From Alphaproteobacteria bacterium (GTDB lineage Bacteria > Pseudomonadota > Alphaproteobacteria > ATCC43930 > CGMCC-115725), in contig JASHOB010000074.1 of NCBI GenBank assembly GCA_030041335.1, positions 1 to 51,737 of the forward strand: 51,737 bases of DNA, given 5' to 3'. Shown piece by piece: positions 34,716 through 42,930 of the stretch. The notes below the pieces were generated by a model. That model was not told the origin of the DNA, searched no databases, and saw only the letters and a program-made list of their open reading frames with translations. Each line of letters begins with the position of its first letter. The first letter of the stretch is position 1. A program made the position numbers and the translations under genes.

Positions 34716-35133
34716 GCGCGGTGTCGCTGCGGAACGAAGTGAGCAGTGTCCGCATCTGGCGCGACCGGATGGCGCCATCGGCGAATGCGATGCAAGCGCG
34801 CGATATGTTCGGCAGCAGCCTGACATCGCCCCAGACGTTGAGCTTGCCCATGGTGACGCAATCCATCATGTCGGCCTTGCCGTCGATCAATGCGAGAATG
34901 GTCTTGCGGGTTGCCTGGACGAAAACAGTTGCGTCGGCAGGCAAGGGCTGCAAATGCAGCTCCGCGTCGGCGCAGTGCAGGCTGAACAGCTCGCCCTCGA
35001 CATCGAACGTTACCGACAACCCGTTCATCTCGCGAACGAGCCGGTAGTAAGCCGCGAGCGCATCGCAGCGCAAAATGCGGAGCGCTTCTTCCAGCGTCGC
35101 CGCGACCGTGTGGCCGTTTCCGCGGCGATCCAC
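34639..35133 (-). CDS. SCP2-like sterol/lipid-binding protein
   Basis: A 164-residue protein whose residues 35-140 follow the SCP2 pattern: VTFDVEGELFSLHCADAEL, then TRKTILALIDGKADMMDCV, then KLNVWGDVRLLPNISRACIAF. SCP2 domains bind sterols, fatty acids or isoprenoid lipids in a hydrophobic tunnel. GTG 35133 lies three bases after the CrtC-like gene's stop, so it is the last gene of the ispH operon. The tail (about 25 residues) is encoded by DNA that also encodes the C-terminus of the polyprenyl synthase on the other strand. Confidence 0.75.
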   Translation of the reverse strand: MDRRGNGHTVAATLEEALRILRCDALAAYYRLVREMNGLSVTFDVEGELFSLHCADAELHLQPLPADATVFVQATRKTILALIDGKADMMDCVTMGKLNVWGDVRLLPNISRACIAFADGAIRSRQMRTLLTSFRSDTAPKEAGQSCNQSFLQETADRDWAPST

Positions 35134-35136
35134 CGC

Positions 35137-36171
35137 TCAGGCCATAAATTCAAAACAGCCGCGGGTGACGAATTCGACGGCCGTCCGGCCGAATTCGCCG
35201 CGAACGGTGCAGTTGCCGACGGTCTCATTGAGACCGACGACACCGAAACCGAAATCGGTCGGCACCGACACCTGGAGGGCGCCATCGATGCGATAGTCAA
35301 TGTCGATCCAGTCGTCGGCATCCCTGGCAGAAATGCGGTATTCTATAGGGATTTCAAGTACTTGCCCCCACTCTATCAGGCGCGCGGGGCCCGGCAACCG
35401 CGGAATCCGTCCTTCGAACCGGCCGAAGCGGCGGGCGCGGATCATTTGGCGGGTGAAGAGTTTCGCCAAGGTGCCGTTGTGCCAAACGCCCAACGTCTGC
35501 TCGAGCACCTGGCGTCCGTCGCGGTCCGTTGTCCGGTCAAATACCAGGGCGGTTTGGCCGGCGTCTTGCGCCGGCGCCATGAGTGTTCCCCACTCCCAGC
35601 CGAAATCGTCGCCCCATTTCCACTGGCCCCAATTGTGGTCGTGATAGGCCAGGGCATCGGTAAACGAGATCGCGGTGTCGGTTAAGGCAATGCGGCCAGA
35701 CGCAGACAGAGCCGGAACGATCAGCCAATTGAGATGTCCACTGCCGATTGGCGTGTCGTTCCAGATCAGCATCGGCGACGCCCGCGGCACCAATCGCGCA
35801 GTCAGTGAAAATTCCTCATCGCGGAGATGGATCGCCAACTGGTACGCGCCGTCGACATACTCGACGCGATTCCCCGACAGCTTCAGGGACAGGCGTTCCG
35901 CATTCAGGCTCGCGGCTGCGGCCTCGTAACTGTCAATCGATCCGGACCAGCCATGCGAGGGCCGGTGACACAACGCGATCACGTCGGCCGTCGCCATTCC
36001 GGCGCGAGTCACGTCGCCGGAAAGGCTGACATTGGCAATAATGTCGGCATCGTGTTGCACATCGGTCAGCGTAAAGTGAAACCATTCTTTGAAGCTGCTC
36101 CGTCCCGGGGCGCCTGGCGGCGGCAAATGCGGGCGATCGACAATATCGAGGATTTGCCGAATATCCTTCAT
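35137..36171 (-). CDS. CrtC/hydroxyneurosporene synthase-like (AttH lipocalin-type) protein
   Basis: A 344-residue protein of the CrtC/AttH superfamily, double beta-barrel proteins that include carotenoid 1,2-hydratase. The conserved block YHDHNWGQWKWGDDFGWEWG is at 176-195, with the ligand-side His and Trp residues of the family. CrtC adds water to a terminal isoprene double bond, so a terpenoid substrate is plausible. No other carotenoid genes (crtB, crtI) are in the window, so the carotenoid function should not be assumed. It sits in the ispH operon, 15 bases after the small protein gene. Confidence 0.8.
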   Translation of the reverse strand: MKDIRQILDIVDRPHLPPPGAPGRSSFKEWFHFTLTDVQHDADIIANVSLSGDVTRAGMATADVIALCHRPSHGWSGSIDSYEAAAASLNAERLSLKLSGNRVEYVDGAYQLAIHLRDEEFSLTARLVPRASPMLIWNDTPIGSGHLNWLIVPALSASGRIALTDTAISFTDALAYHDHNWGQWKWGDDFGWEWGTLMAPAQDAGQTALVFDRTTDRDGRQVLEQTLGVWHNGTLAKLFTRQMIRARRFGRFEGRIPRLPGPARLIEWGQVLEIPIEYRISARDADDWIDIDYRIDGALQVSVPTDFGFGVVGLNETVGNCTVRGEFGRTAVEFVTRGCFEFMA

Positions 36172-36186
36172 GGTGGCGCTGCCATG

Positions 36187-36411
36187 TCACCGAAGAATCG
36201 GATCACGGAGAGGCTTTCGTGAACGCGCCCCATTCGCGGGCAGGTCTTCGGCGGCCGCGCCGCCGCTTCCCAGTCCTGGCAACACCCTGACGATCTGTTC
36301 GGATGCCGAGATCAGACCAAGCAGCAAAAACAGAAAATTATTCCGTTGCGCAAAGCGCATGGTCTCGAGCCCCGGCGGGCGCGGCTCAAGACTATGGGGC
36401 GGTCCGCTCAT
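36187..36411 (-). CDS. Unknown small protein with one hydrophobic segment
   Basis: Product of 74 residues, family not recognised. A hydrophobic helix (NNFLFLLLGLISASEQIV, about 24-41) may cross or lie on the membrane, and the C-terminus is basic and flexible. Its ATG overlaps the stop of the next upstream gene by four bases (ATGA) and the CrtC-like gene follows after 15 bases. This tight packing is the main reason to accept it as real. Confidence 0.65.
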   Translation of the reverse strand: MSGPPHSLEPRPPGLETMRFAQRNNFLFLLLGLISASEQIVRVLPGLGSGGAAAEDLPANGARSRKPLRDPILR

Positions 36412-36866
36412 CGGTTTTCCGCCGCCTCGGCTTGCGACGTCGCGGCAATACCGGCGGCAACCTGGCTGATTTGTGTCAAGATCTCTTCGATTTCGGCGGT
36501 GGCAAGCTCACGCAATGCCGACTCCAACATGGTGATGGGCCCATCTTCAAAAGGTTCTGCATTGCGCAAGTGATAGTCGATGTTGGCGCGGCTCCAAATG
36601 AGCCAGCCGCGATTGACCAACGGCGAATCGCCGAGAATGGAAACCCAGCGGCGGCCCTCCGGTGTCTCGGCATAACGCCGGCCCTCATCGATTAAGGATT
36701 GGATCAGGTTGCGCACGGCCTTCTTCGCGTCGTCGCCGGGACCCGCCAGCGCTCCGAGCAGCGCGCCAAGCGGCCCCAATCCCAGCAAGGCCGACGCCAA
36801 CCTGTCGGTCGGCGTGGGCGGTGGATCGCGGATCACCAATTTGGGTATCGCGACCATGGTCGTCAT
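36408..36866 (-). CDS. Unknown 152-residue alpha-helical protein
   Basis: Not recognised. A Pro-rich start (VIRDPPPTPTDRL) leads to a small-residue hydrophobic stretch (LGLGPLGALLGALAG, about 28-42), then acidic amphipathic helices (AKKAVRNLIQSLIDEGRRY; LESALRELATAEIEEILTQI). The pattern suits a membrane-associated or self-associating helical protein. It overlaps the genes on both sides by four bases, so it is made together with them from the ispH operon. Confidence 0.75.
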   Translation of the reverse strand: MTTMVAIPKLVIRDPPPTPTDRLASALLGLGPLGALLGALAGPGDDAKKAVRNLIQSLIDEGRRYAETPEGRRWVSILGDSPLVNRGWLIWSRANIDYHLRNAEPFEDGPITMLESALRELATAEIEEILTQISQVAAGIAATSQAEAAENR

Positions 36867-37666
36867 GGTTTTTTGCGGGCGGTCTTCGCCGGCTTGAGGC
36901 CCGAGCGACCTGCCGCGGCGCGTGCGTCGATCTTGGGGCGGTGCCGTCGCGTCTTCGCCGGCGCCGGCTCTGTCACCAACGCCGGCGCCGGCACGGGCAC
37001 CAAAGATTCGGGTTCCGATACGGGGGAAATGACCGCGCCGGGCGGGCGCTCAACATGAAGGTTGATTAAAAGCTGCGTACCCTCGAGCCCCGTCACCGTT
37101 ACGGTCGAGAAGTAATCCTCGTCGACGCGAAACGCGTCGCTGACGGTGAAGATCAGCTCTATCTTCTTTTCTTGCCCAGGCTGGATTTGCAGGTTCGGCG
37201 GGTCGAAGGCGGTCTGCGACGCAATCAGCTGACTCCCGTCCGCGCTGGCAAAGGGCGTCGTTTCGAAGGCGACGTCGATCGGGGCCTTCTTGTTGTTCTC
37301 GAGATGAAACGGCGCCCGGACCACCGCACCCGGTTGTGCCGACAGGACCATGTTAGCTTGCGTTCGGGCCGATTCGGCTGGCTCGGCCATGCCGTTCAGC
37401 CGCTCCATGAGGCGATCATTGAAAGCGAGTGTCAGCCCGACGAGTGTTTCGTAGTAATCGAGGTGCTCCTTGATGCTCGCGCGCAATGCCCGCATCGCCG
37501 CGTCACCGGTGTCGGGCCGCCGAGCCAGGTCGCCGATATACCGCGCCAATTGTGCGTTGACTTCGACGGTGCGCGCATCGGCGCGCATTTTTTGTGTCAG
37601 CAGTCGCGATACCTGGTCTCGCAGTTCTGGATCAGACAGAAGACGTCTTAGATTCTCCAGGTTCAA
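36863..37666 (-). CDS. Unknown protein: helical N-terminus, Ig-like beta domain, basic tail
   Basis: A 267-residue protein, not recognised. TTG 37666 has AGGAG six bases upstream. Residues 1-100 are helical (LRRLLSDPELRDQVSRLLTQ opening). Residues 105-210 alternate in a beta-sandwich manner (VVRAPFHLENNKKAPIDVAF; QIQPGQEKKIELIFTV; TQLLINLHVERP), like Ig-like or bacterial carbohydrate/adhesion folds. The tail is Pro/Ala-rich, then Lys/Arg-rich (TRRHRPK, KTARKKP). No signal peptide. It is the first unknown gene after ispH, 42 bases downstream, and overlaps the next gene by four bases. Confidence 0.78.
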   Translation of the reverse strand: MNLENLRRLLSDPELRDQVSRLLTQKMRADARTVEVNAQLARYIGDLARRPDTGDAAMRALRASIKEHLDYYETLVGLTLAFNDRLMERLNGMAEPAESARTQANMVLSAQPGAVVRAPFHLENNKKAPIDVAFETTPFASADGSQLIASQTAFDPPNLQIQPGQEKKIELIFTVSDAFRVDEDYFSTVTVTGLEGTQLLINLHVERPPGAVISPVSEPESLVPVPAPALVTEPAPAKTRRHRPKIDARAAAGRSGLKPAKTARKKP

Positions 37667-37708
37667 TATCGGCTCCTGTCCTGTGGCACGTAATCTTGGA
37701 ACGCCATT

Positions 37709-38668
37709 CTATCGAGTCGCTTGCTTAACGCCGGTCTGTTCGAGCTCGCGAGGCATGCGGAACTGGACCGTCTCGGGTCGGCCAATGGCCTCCTCCCGCA
37801 GATCGGGGTACCAGGCGCGCAAAGTCGCGAGCAGATCCGTGACCAGGTATTCGGGGGACGACGCGCCCGAAGTGATGCCGATCGTTGTCATACCCGTCAG
37901 CCACTCGCGCTTCACCTCGCGGGCGCAATCGACGAGATATGCCGGGGTGCTCCGGGCAAGCGCCACTTCCAACATGCGCACGGAATTCGAGCTGTGCCGA
38001 GCGCCCAAAATGATCACGATGTCGCTCAGATCGGCCAGTTTTGCGACGACGCGCTGCCGGTTCTGCGTTGCGTAGCAGATGTCGTCGGCTTGCGGACCGA
38101 CGATGTGTGGGAACCGTTCCTTCAATACGCCGATGATTCCGGCGGTGCTGTCGGCGGCAAGCGTTGTCTGCGTGACATAGGCGACATTGTCCGGATCCTC
38201 TATCGTCACGGCACGCGCCTGGTCGTCGTTCTCGACGACGATGATGCGGGCACCCGGCCGCGGCTCATAATGCCCCACCGTGCCGATGACCTCGACGTGT
38301 TCGGGATGCCCGATCACCAGCACGGTGCGGCGATTGCGAGCGTGTTTCGCAACTTCGAGATGGACTTTTTTCACCAACGGACAGGTTGCGTCGATGACGC
38401 GCAACTGCCGATCCTCCGCCTCGCGCCAAACAGCGGGAGCCACGCCATGAGCGCTGAAAATCACAATGGCGCGTTGCGGCACATCGTCGAGATGATCAAC
38501 GAAGATAACGCCGCGTTCACGTAGCGATGCCAGCACATGGCCGTTGTGAACGATCTCGTGGCGAACGTAGATCGGTGGACCAAACCGCTCGAGTGCAGAC
38601 TCGACAATACTCACGGCGCGATCGACGCCGGCGCAAAAACCCCGTGGACTCCCGAGAAGGACTCGCAT
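37709..38668 (-). CDS. ispH: 4-hydroxy-3-methylbut-2-enyl diphosphate reductase
   Basis: Last enzyme of the MEP pathway, making IPP and DMAPP with a [4Fe-4S] cluster. ATG 38668 gives the family start MRVLLGSPRGFCAGVDRA; an ATG at 38680 is nearer to GGAGG but too close. Cluster cysteines are Cys12, Cys96 and Cys198, with His41 and His74 also in place. At 319 residues it is complete. It leads a six-gene operon with three unknowns, a CrtC-like protein and an SCP2-like protein, so it probably supplies isoprenoid units to that pathway, perhaps as a second copy. It is divergent from the acyl-AMP ligase, with 231 bases between. Confidence 0.93.
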   Translation of the reverse strand: MRVLLGSPRGFCAGVDRAVSIVESALERFGPPIYVRHEIVHNGHVLASLRERGVIFVDHLDDVPQRAIVIFSAHGVAPAVWREAEDRQLRVIDATCPLVKKVHLEVAKHARNRRTVLVIGHPEHVEVIGTVGHYEPRPGARIIVVENDDQARAVTIEDPDNVAYVTQTTLAADSTAGIIGVLKERFPHIVGPQADDICYATQNRQRVVAKLADLSDIVIILGARHSSNSVRMLEVALARSTPAYLVDCAREVKREWLTGMTTIGITSGASSPEYLVTDLLATLRAWYPDLREEAIGRPETVQFRMPRELEQTGVKQATR

Positions 38669-38899
38669 AGCGCCCCCCATGGCCTCCGATGGATCGCTGA
38701 CGATCCCCCCCTTCGGCTGCGCTGTCAGGCCATGTTATCGACCGCACATCTCAATAGCAACAAACTGATGCGGCCGACGGGCTCGAAGCCATCCCGAACC
38801 TGTCGCATTTGCCTTGTATTTTCGCGGCCTTTTTTTGGGCGTGAGGACGCCAATGGATTGTGAGGATCGCCGAGCGTATAGTTTTTTGGGGGTCGGGGC
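38669..38899. promoter_or_regulatory. Divergent promoter region, ispH operon and acyl-AMP ligase
   Basis: The 231 bases between the two start codons must carry both promoters. They are less GC-rich than the neighbours, with a T-run at 38829-38835 and another near 38881. No clear dyad or known operator was seen. Shared control of the two transcripts is inferred from this layout. Confidence 0.4.
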
Positions 38900-40573
38900 A
38901 TGCATTTCGGCGACAAGCCATTGACATTGGCCGATGCGCTGGCGCGCACAGCAGCAGGATACCCTGAACGCGGCGTGACAATTCTAACTGGCCGGCACGG
39001 TCAAGGCCGGGTCTTCTATTCTGACTTGTTCGCCCGGGCGAGCGAGGTGGCGCGGCATCTGACGGGGCTTGGATTTCGACGCGGCGACGCGCTCGTGCTC
39101 GCCCTGCCGACGTCGGCGGCGCTCATCGAATTGTGGCTTGGCGCCGTGATGTGCGGAGTCCGTCCAGTCGCCGTGGCCCCGCCAATGCCGTTGGGCGATC
39201 TCGCGGCAACAGTCAACCGGCTGACCAGCGTCGCGGTTGCGGTTGAGGCACGCTGCCTCATCGTCCCTGAGACATTGAAAACACGCTTCGGACCCGAAAT
39301 TCCCGCTCATTCGCCAGAAGATGTACGAAGCGCGCCATCGCAATCATTTCTCAACGATGCAGCGCCGGACGAGATCGCCTTCTTGCAACTGACCGGCGGG
39401 ACGACGGGGATGCCACGTGCTGTCGCGATTTCTCATCAGGCGGCGCTTGCGAATGTTGCGGCAGCGCACGACGCACTGCTGCAAGGCGATGCGGCTTCAA
39501 GACCGTTTGAAACTGTCGTTTCATGGCTGCCGCTGCATCACGATCTCGGCCTCGTTGGCGCATTCCTGTCGTCGATCATCGTCGGGTGCGACCTCTGCCT
39601 CATGGCGCCGCAATTGTTTTTGGCGCATCCCGCGCTCTGGTTTGGACAGATCGCCACGAGCCAGGGGGTTTTATCGCTCTCGCCCAATTTCGGTCTGCAA
39701 CTTTGTCTCGATCGGCGCGCCTCGGTTCCGGAATCCGGCGATCTTTTGAATTGGCAAGCGGCCATTTGCGGCGGCGAGATGCTGAGGCCTGACACGCTCT
39801 TCGGTTTCGCCGCGGGGTATCGGTTACCGTCGACGGTGCTGAGGCCAAGCTACGGCCTCGCCGAGGCGACGGCCGCCGTAACCATGGACCGCGCCCGTCG
39901 GGGACCACATACTCGGCCGGCGCCGCCGCACACCACCGATCGCTTCGCACTGTCCGAGGTCATTTCTGTCGGTGCTCCTGTTTCCGGCACGATCATCCGG
40001 ATCGCCCGCCCCGACGGAAGGGTCGTTCGTGAGGACGAGGAAGGCGACGTCCTCGTCGCCGGTCCTGGGTTATTTTCGGGGTATATCGGCGATGCCGCGA
40101 AGACGCGTTCGGTCTTGCGAGATGGTTGGCTGCACACCGGCGATCTTGGCTTCCTTCATTGCGGCGAGCTCTACCTTACCGGTCGAAAATCGGACAGCCT
40201 GATCATCCGCGGCACGACATTCAGCCCGCACGATCTCGAGTGGATTGCCGAAGCCATTGCCGGAGGCGGCGGGCGCCATCGTGCGGCGGCATTTTCGGTT
40301 GCGCGCGACAATGCGGGCGAACTGGCCATTCTTGCTATCGAGACCAGTGAAAGGGATCCTCGAAAACGCGCGGCAATCGAGGCGGATCTTCGCCGGAATA
40401 TCGCGGCCAAGCTCGCCCTTCAGCTTTCCGACGTTGTCTGGCTCAGAACCGGAAAGCTGCCACGGACAACGAGCGGCAAGATCCGACGCGGCATGACGCG
40501 ACAGCTTTATCAGAGAGGCAGGCTCGATCGGATCGATGCGCCCGGTCTCGCTGCCAGCGTTACCGGCGCATGA
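38900..40573 (+). CDS. Fatty-acyl-AMP ligase-like adenylating enzyme
   Basis: A 557-residue ANL-superfamily enzyme that activates a carboxylic acid as an acyl-adenylate. The phosphate loop is LTGGTTGMPRAVAISH, the FAAL-typical segment is SWLPLHHDLGLVG, then YGLAEA, HTGDLGF and the catalytic lysine in PRTTSGKIRR. The LPLHHDLGL block points to FAAL rather than acyl-CoA synthetase, and the overlapping ACP gene (ATGA) supports transfer of the acyl group to ACP, not CoA. The chain length is not predictable. Its product could feed the acyltransferase at 32782. Confidence 0.88.
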   Translation: MHFGDKPLTLADALARTAAGYPERGVTILTGRHGQGRVFYSDLFARASEVARHLTGLGFRRGDALVLALPTSAALIELWLGAVMCGVRPVAVAPPMPLGDLAATVNRLTSVAVAVEARCLIVPETLKTRFGPEIPAHSPEDVRSAPSQSFLNDAAPDEIAFLQLTGGTTGMPRAVAISHQAALANVAAAHDALLQGDAASRPFETVVSWLPLHHDLGLVGAFLSSIIVGCDLCLMAPQLFLAHPALWFGQIATSQGVLSLSPNFGLQLCLDRRASVPESGDLLNWQAAICGGEMLRPDTLFGFAAGYRLPSTVLRPSYGLAEATAAVTMDRARRGPHTRPAPPHTTDRFALSEVISVGAPVSGTIIRIARPDGRVVREDEEGDVLVAGPGLFSGYIGDAAKTRSVLRDGWLHTGDLGFLHCGELYLTGRKSDSLIIRGTTFSPHDLEWIAEAIAGGGGRHRAAAFSVARDNAGELAILAIETSERDPRKRAAIEADLRRNIAAKLALQLSDVVWLRTGKLPRTTSGKIRRGMTRQLYQRGRLDRIDAPGLAASVTGA

Positions 40574-40833
40574 GGAAAAACACCTGGACCACGGTGCGCG
40601 AACTCGTTGGAGAGGTCAGCGGCGTTGACATTGCCGCGTTCAATAAAGACGCCGATCTGTTTGCTGACTTTGGCATCGATTCGGCGAAAGCGCTCGAATT
40701 GATTGTCGGGCTTGAAGACGCATTCGACATCACTATCAGCAGCGCAGAGGCCGCCGATATCTCGACGCTAGGCGACCTCGTCGACCTCGTCACCCGCCTA
40801 CGCAAACCAAACTCAAAGGTGCGGCGCCGCTAA
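40570..40833 (+). CDS. Acyl carrier protein
   Basis: An 87-residue carrier protein. The phosphopantetheine serine is Ser38 in DFGIDSAKALELI, the standard DS motif slightly modified (DSAKAL instead of DSLxxV). The rest (four helices, acidic, with a short basic tail KVRRR) fits an ACP. It overlaps the stop of the acyl-AMP ligase by four bases and is most likely its dedicated partner. It ends 18 bases before the convergent cysteine-rich protein gene. Confidence 0.9.
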   Translation: MRKNTWTTVRELVGEVSGVDIAAFNKDADLFADFGIDSAKALELIVGLEDAFDITISSAEAADISTLGDLVDLVTRLRKPNSKVRRR

Positions 40834-40851
40834 CGGTCGGCTGGTGCGCAA

Positions 40852-41595
40852 TCAGCAGCAGCAATCACATTCGCAGACGACGTGGTAAGGCCCGCAATCG
40901 CGCGGCAGCAACGCCACCGCGATTCGCAGCGAGCGAATGTCGCAGCCCTCGACGCGACAATCGGCATAGCAAACGAGACAGTCATCGACATCGATCGGCT
41001 CCTTGCGGCCCTCTTGCGAGCCGGTCGTCAAGCGATCGAAGGGCGCCTCAACGATCAAATTTATGCAGTGGGTCGCGCAGGGACCGAGTTTGAATTCGGG
41101 CGCCGGAGGCAAGAACCGCGCCACGATCGGCGCGGGATGTCCGCCGCGGGTGGTCCATCCACTCAAGTCGAGTTTGATCTGCCGTTCTCGGCGCCACCGG
41201 TTTTCAAAACACAGCGGAATGACGCGCGTCTCGCCGAGCCGGGCATAGACGACGAGATCGGCATCGACGATGCAGCAATTACAGTGACAGGGATCATAGT
41301 GGCCGCACGGTTCACAGCATTCGTCGCGGCGCGACGGCCCCCACTCTTTCCAGCGTTGCGGGGCACGGCTATAGGCATAGCGGCCGCCACGCATCGTTCC
41401 TTGCGTGCCGCCAATCGTATCGGACAGGTTGGCGAAGGCTTGACGCACACCATCCGCGATCGGCCCGATTAGCCCATCCGAGATGAACCGGTTCATATCG
41501 GCGCCCGACGGCATCGGGTTCGCCGTCGCACCCCCCCAGCCCGATGCGGGCATCATCTGATCAGGTCGAATGCTTGCTGTTTCGAAATAATTCAT
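40852..41595 (-). CDS. Unknown cysteine-rich beta protein
   Basis: A 247-residue protein, not recognised. Cysteines cluster in three places: ECCEPCGHYDPCHCNCC (about 92-108), CLVCYADCRVEGC (about 205-220), and the last residues CECDCCC. The middle looks like a beta sandwich (ARLGETRVIPLCFENR; HCINLIVEAPF). A Gly-rich N-terminus precedes it. There is no signal peptide, so the cysteines are more likely metal-binding or cluster-forming than disulphides, or the protein becomes oxidised outside the cell by an unusual route. The ATG overlaps the Ig-like gene's stop by four bases. Third gene of a minus-strand trio. Confidence 0.78.
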   Translation of the reverse strand: MNYFETASIRPDQMMPASGWGGATANPMPSGADMNRFISDGLIGPIADGVRQAFANLSDTIGGTQGTMRGGRYAYSRAPQRWKEWGPSRRDECCEPCGHYDPCHCNCCIVDADLVVYARLGETRVIPLCFENRWRRERQIKLDLSGWTTRGGHPAPIVARFLPPAPEFKLGPCATHCINLIVEAPFDRLTTGSQEGRKEPIDVDDCLVCYADCRVEGCDIRSLRIAVALLPRDCGPYHVVCECDCCC

Positions 41596-42398
41596 TTCCG
41601 TCTCCTAACCCTTTCGATGCCGGCCGGCACGACCAAGATTCTCAAATTGTCATCGTAAATGTAGGCGACGGCCGCATAGCGTGCATTGGCCTCCAAGCCA
41701 TCGGGAATTCGGATGTTGAAATCGATGGTCGCCATGGCGCCGGGTGCGATCTTCACCGGATCTTCCGGTCCCTCGACCCAAAGAAGCCCGGTCTTCTTAA
41801 AAAGCTCATTCGTTTGCCGCAGATAGGCATTGAGCCAATCGTCGAAGGTCTTCGCTTCATCGGCCGCTTGGTGAAGGGTGGCGCGTATCGTGCGGCAAAT
41901 CCCGAGTTCGTCGTCGAGAGGCACGGCACCAATGCGGCCGATATCGATCGCGACATTGCCGCGATTAGCAAAGGTAACGCGTTTGTGAGCGCGTGAACCG
42001 GGACTATTTTCGACAATCAACGGATTGGGCGACATGTCGAAGTCAAGGTTCTCGGCAACATGAAGCACAGCGGGATACCGGTAATCTCCCAGCGTCAGCG
42101 CCGCTTGGTATTGGCCCGGCGGTGTCTGCGGATGGATGCTCGCCCGAATCTTCAGCACCTCGCTGCCACCGGGCGCCAAAATGCCGATCATCGACACCGC
42201 AACACTATGCAACATGGCCGCCGGCAAGCGATGTCCCGCGCCGCCCTCAATGTCGAGACGACCAGGCCGCAAAAAAACCCGCTCATCGCCGGGGTTTTTG
42301 ACCGATACTTCGCCTCTCAAACGCCCCGGCGGGCCCATCAAATGAATTGGCCGCTCTGTCGAGTGGTCGACGATTTCGTAGCTCGGAAGTGCGCGCAT
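41592..42398 (-). CDS. Unknown protein with two Ig-like beta domains
   Basis: A 268-residue protein, not recognised. Two beta-sandwich-like halves are suggested: residues 20-125 (RGEVSVKNPGDERVFLRPG; LKIRASIHPQTPPGQYQAAL) and 140-265 (RVTFANRGNVAIDIG; AMATIDFNIRIPDGL; YAAVAYIYDDNLRILVV). The pattern of N-P-G turns and P-G-Q-Y recalls COG1470/NEW3-type Ig-like domains. There is no signal peptide. It is translationally coupled to the cysteine-rich protein and resembles in style the Ig-like protein at 36863-37666, so both sub-clusters carry such a protein. Confidence 0.78.
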   Translation of the reverse strand: MRALPSYEIVDHSTERPIHLMGPPGRLRGEVSVKNPGDERVFLRPGRLDIEGGAGHRLPAAMLHSVAVSMIGILAPGGSEVLKIRASIHPQTPPGQYQAALTLGDYRYPAVLHVAENLDFDMSPNPLIVENSPGSRAHKRVTFANRGNVAIDIGRIGAVPLDDELGICRTIRATLHQAADEAKTFDDWLNAYLRQTNELFKKTGLLWVEGPEDPVKIAPGAMATIDFNIRIPDGLEANARYAAVAYIYDDNLRILVVPAGIERVRRRK

Positions 42399-42438
42399 CG
42401 TCTAGGCCAGCTTTTGCTTCCCCCCCGACTCGGTCTCG

Positions 42439-42930
42439 TTAAGGAACGCGTATCCGGACGGATTGTCCGCCTTCCATGGGATGATGCGGATGTGGGTGCG
42501 GCGCGAACTGGGCCGCGTCACCGACGACAACCGGCTGGCGGCTAAGATCCTCAATTACCGTTGTGCTGTCATCCACATAGTTGAAGCCCATGACCTCGAC
42601 GCCCAAAACGGTCAATCCGAAGTGACGCGAAACGGGCTTGCAAATCTTGGTCGACGGAAAGCGCTCGAGTCCGACTTTGAAGCAAAAATCGATCTGCAGC
42701 GGCTTCAAATCCATCTCGACAGCGGTCTTGCTGTCAGAATTGGAATCTGCCTTGAGACGGATATTGTCTAATCCGACAATTTTAAATTCCGCATTCGCTT
42801 TGCTGTCGATCTCATTTTTTGAATTAGAATTTGAGGTAATGGTCGATTCGGACTTCGAATCGATCTGTGATTGCGAATTAAAGTTAATCGTGTCGGGAAT
42901 ATTGATCGAAACGCCGCCACCACTAGGCAT
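42439..42930 (-). CDS. Unknown Ser/Asn/Asp-rich protein
   Basis: A 163-residue protein, not recognised. Residues 10-70 are rich in Ser, Asn, Asp and Lys in an alternating pattern (NFNSQSQIDSKSESTITS; SNSDSKTAVEMDL), which suggests beta-strand stacking or a flexible linker. The C-terminal half is more ordinary, with His-rich PHPHPHHP near residue 145. The DNA of the first half is clearly more AT-rich than the surroundings, a sign of transfer or of selection for this composition. It leads the minus-strand trio, with GGAGGG before the ATG and 40 bases to the Ig-like gene. Confidence 0.72.
   Translation of the reverse strand: MPSGGGVSINIPDTINFNSQSQIDSKSESTITSNSNSKNEIDSKANAEFKIVGLDNIRLKADSNSDSKTAVEMDLKPLQIDFCFKVGLERFPSTKICKPVSRHFGLTVLGVEVMGFNYVDDSTTVIEDLSRQPVVVGDAAQFAPHPHPHHPMEGGQSVRIRVP

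Noticed and set aside
35137-36171. Reading the CrtC-like gene as proof of carotenoid synthesis
   Set aside because: No phytoene synthase or desaturase is in the window, and the superfamily includes other proteins.
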